A stretch of DNA of 13,452 bases from Candidatus Omnitrophota bacterium (lineage in GTDB: Bacteria; Omnitrophota; Gorgyraeia; Duberdicusellales; 4484-171), in the NCBI GenBank assembly GCA_023228195.1, contig JALOBR010000029.1, forward strand, positions 1 to 13,452. The letters are read 5' to 3'. Both the position numbers and the translations under genes were made by a program. Each line of letters begins with the position of its first letter. The first letter of the stretch is position 1. Under the pieces are notes generated by a model. It had not been told where the DNA came from, did not search any database, and saw only the letters and a list, made by a program, of their open reading frames with translations. Of this stretch, positions 12,691 to 13,452 are shown piece after piece.

Positions 12691-13452
12691 ATGGAGAGGC
12701 ATACTTTATATTTTATAGTATTTTTTTGTTTCGGGGTATGGTTATTTTTCTGGGGTTTTAAACGCCTGTGCCGAAAACGCTTGATCGAAAATATTCCTAC
12801 TTCTACAATCCGCGGCCTCGCCCTTGGCCTTGTTGAACTTATTGGCAAAGCAAAAAAAGAAAAACTTCTTAAGAGCCCCTTTACCGGCACAGATTGTGTT
12901 TTGTATCGCTATACGGTTGAACGTTACGAGAAAAGAGGGAAATCCAGCCGTTGGGTTACGGTGGCTGATGGCGATACTTTTTATTGCCCTTTTTGGATTA
13001 ATGATGGGACAGGGCAGATGCTGGTTTTTCCAAAAAATGCGGAATTGATGCTGCCTATTGATTACGAATTTACTTCCGGTTGGTTTAAGTCTATGCCTTC
13101 AAGCCTGGTTGATTTCATGCGGAATAACGGCATATCTTATAAAAGTTTTTTGGGTAATTATCAAATGCGTTTTAGAGAGTGGTATATTACGGAAGGCCAG
13201 GATGTCTATGTTTTAGGTACAGCCAACAAAACAAACAACAAAACAAATGATTTTATGAAAAACCGCAACGAAACGCTTAATAAGCGTTTAGGTGAATTAA
13301 AAGAAGATGCTGTTTTTATGAAGGAGGCAGATGCTGATAAAGACGGCAATATCAGCCAGGAAGAATGGTCCGTTGCGGTTAATAAGGTTGAGCGGGAAAT
13401 TTTGCAAAAAGAGATTGAAGCCGGGCAAAATAATAATGCCGCTGATGTAATG
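12691..13452 (+). CDS. GIDE-domain membrane protein with EF-hand (3' partial)
   Basis: The frame is open from ATG 12691 to the end of the window (254 residues, no stop). An N-terminal transmembrane helix (6-22) is followed by basic residues. A GIDE domain, as in the mitochondrial ubiquitin ligase MUL1, then covers about 34-170. Its typical pieces are NIPTSTIRGLALGLVELIGKA (34-54), LLKSPFTGTDCVLYRYTVERY (59-79), WVTVADGDTFYCPFWINDGTG (88-108) and MLVFPKNAELMLP. Residues 214-225 are a complete EF-hand loop (DADKDGNISQEE) with ligands at D214, D216, D218, N220, S222 and E225, followed by a charged helix. No RING finger is visible so far. Bacterial GIDE proteins are of unknown role; calcium binding is inferred from the intact loop. 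No Shine-Dalgarno precedes the ATG. Confidence 0.8.
   Translation, partial: MERHTLYFIVFFCFGVWLFFWGFKRLCRKRLIENIPTSTIRGLALGLVELIGKAKKEKLLKSPFTGTDCVLYRYTVERYEKRGKSSRWVTVADGDTFYCPFWINDGTGQMLVFPKNAELMLPIDYEFTSGWFKSMPSSLVDFMRNNGISYKSFLGNYQMRFREWYITEGQDVYVLGTANKTNNKTNDFMKNRNETLNKRLGELKEDAVFMKEADADKDGNISQEEWSVAVNKVEREILQKEIEAGQNNNAADVM

Noticed and set aside
12824..13048. Separate 74-residue gene near the end
   Set aside because: It lies in another frame within the GIDE-domain coding region, which shows strong family motifs.

Overview
The window is 13.45 kb of moderately AT-rich bacterial DNA. All supported genes are on the + strand, and most are preceded by strong GGAGG-type ribosome binding sites or coupled by short overlaps. 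I see no tRNA, rRNA, CRISPR array, transposase or phage gene. The gene mix suggests an uncultured bacterium of the Omnitrophota/PVC type: a DUF4190-pilin hybrid, LemA with a DUF2207 protein, a translation-factor-like barrel protein, a bacterial GIDE protein, and many small exported proteins. This placement is an inference from gene style; no marker gene proves it.

Region 1 (1-1983) holds small envelope proteins. They are a 5'-truncated DUF4190/pilin-like membrane protein, a secreted beta-sandwich-like protein, a secreted PepSY-like protein (with a perfect 12-bp hairpin at the start of its transcript) and a 63-residue membrane protein. A cluster of stem-loops (1589-1725) lies before the last of these.

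Region 2 (2003-7827) is nearly gap-free. It carries an ornithine cyclodeaminase/alanine dehydrogenase-family enzyme, then LemA translationally coupled to a DUF2207 membrane protein with a poly-glycine tail, then a transglutaminase-like protein. A second coupled run follows: a Lys/Arg-rich protein ending in an EF-Tu domain-II-like barrel, a cysteine-rich secreted protein and a HAD phosphatase, joined by ATGA overlaps. It ends at a good intrinsic terminator (7925-7963).

Region 3 (8015-12491) starts with a single PilZ (cyclic-di-GMP-binding) protein. A strong sigma-70 promoter (8404-8431) then drives a structured leader of about 190 nt, followed by a DRE-TIM metallo-aldolase coupled to a KDPG-type aldolase. 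A DUF2156 (MprF-C-terminal-like) protein and a MATE exporter follow closely. The two aldolases probably act in one keto-acid or sugar-acid route. The roles of DUF2156 and MATE in that route are unknown.

Region 4 (12492-13452) is an intergenic stretch with CCCG(T/C)TAGAAA-type inverted repeats related to the hairpin at 1624-1662. It is followed by a 3'-truncated membrane protein combining a GIDE (MUL1-like) domain with a canonical EF-hand.

The points most worth a second look are the aldolase leader RNA, the non-canonical DRE-TIM active site, the GIDE plus EF-hand protein, the pilin hybrid without a prepilin cleavage site, and the basic-tail/EF-Tu-barrel fusion.
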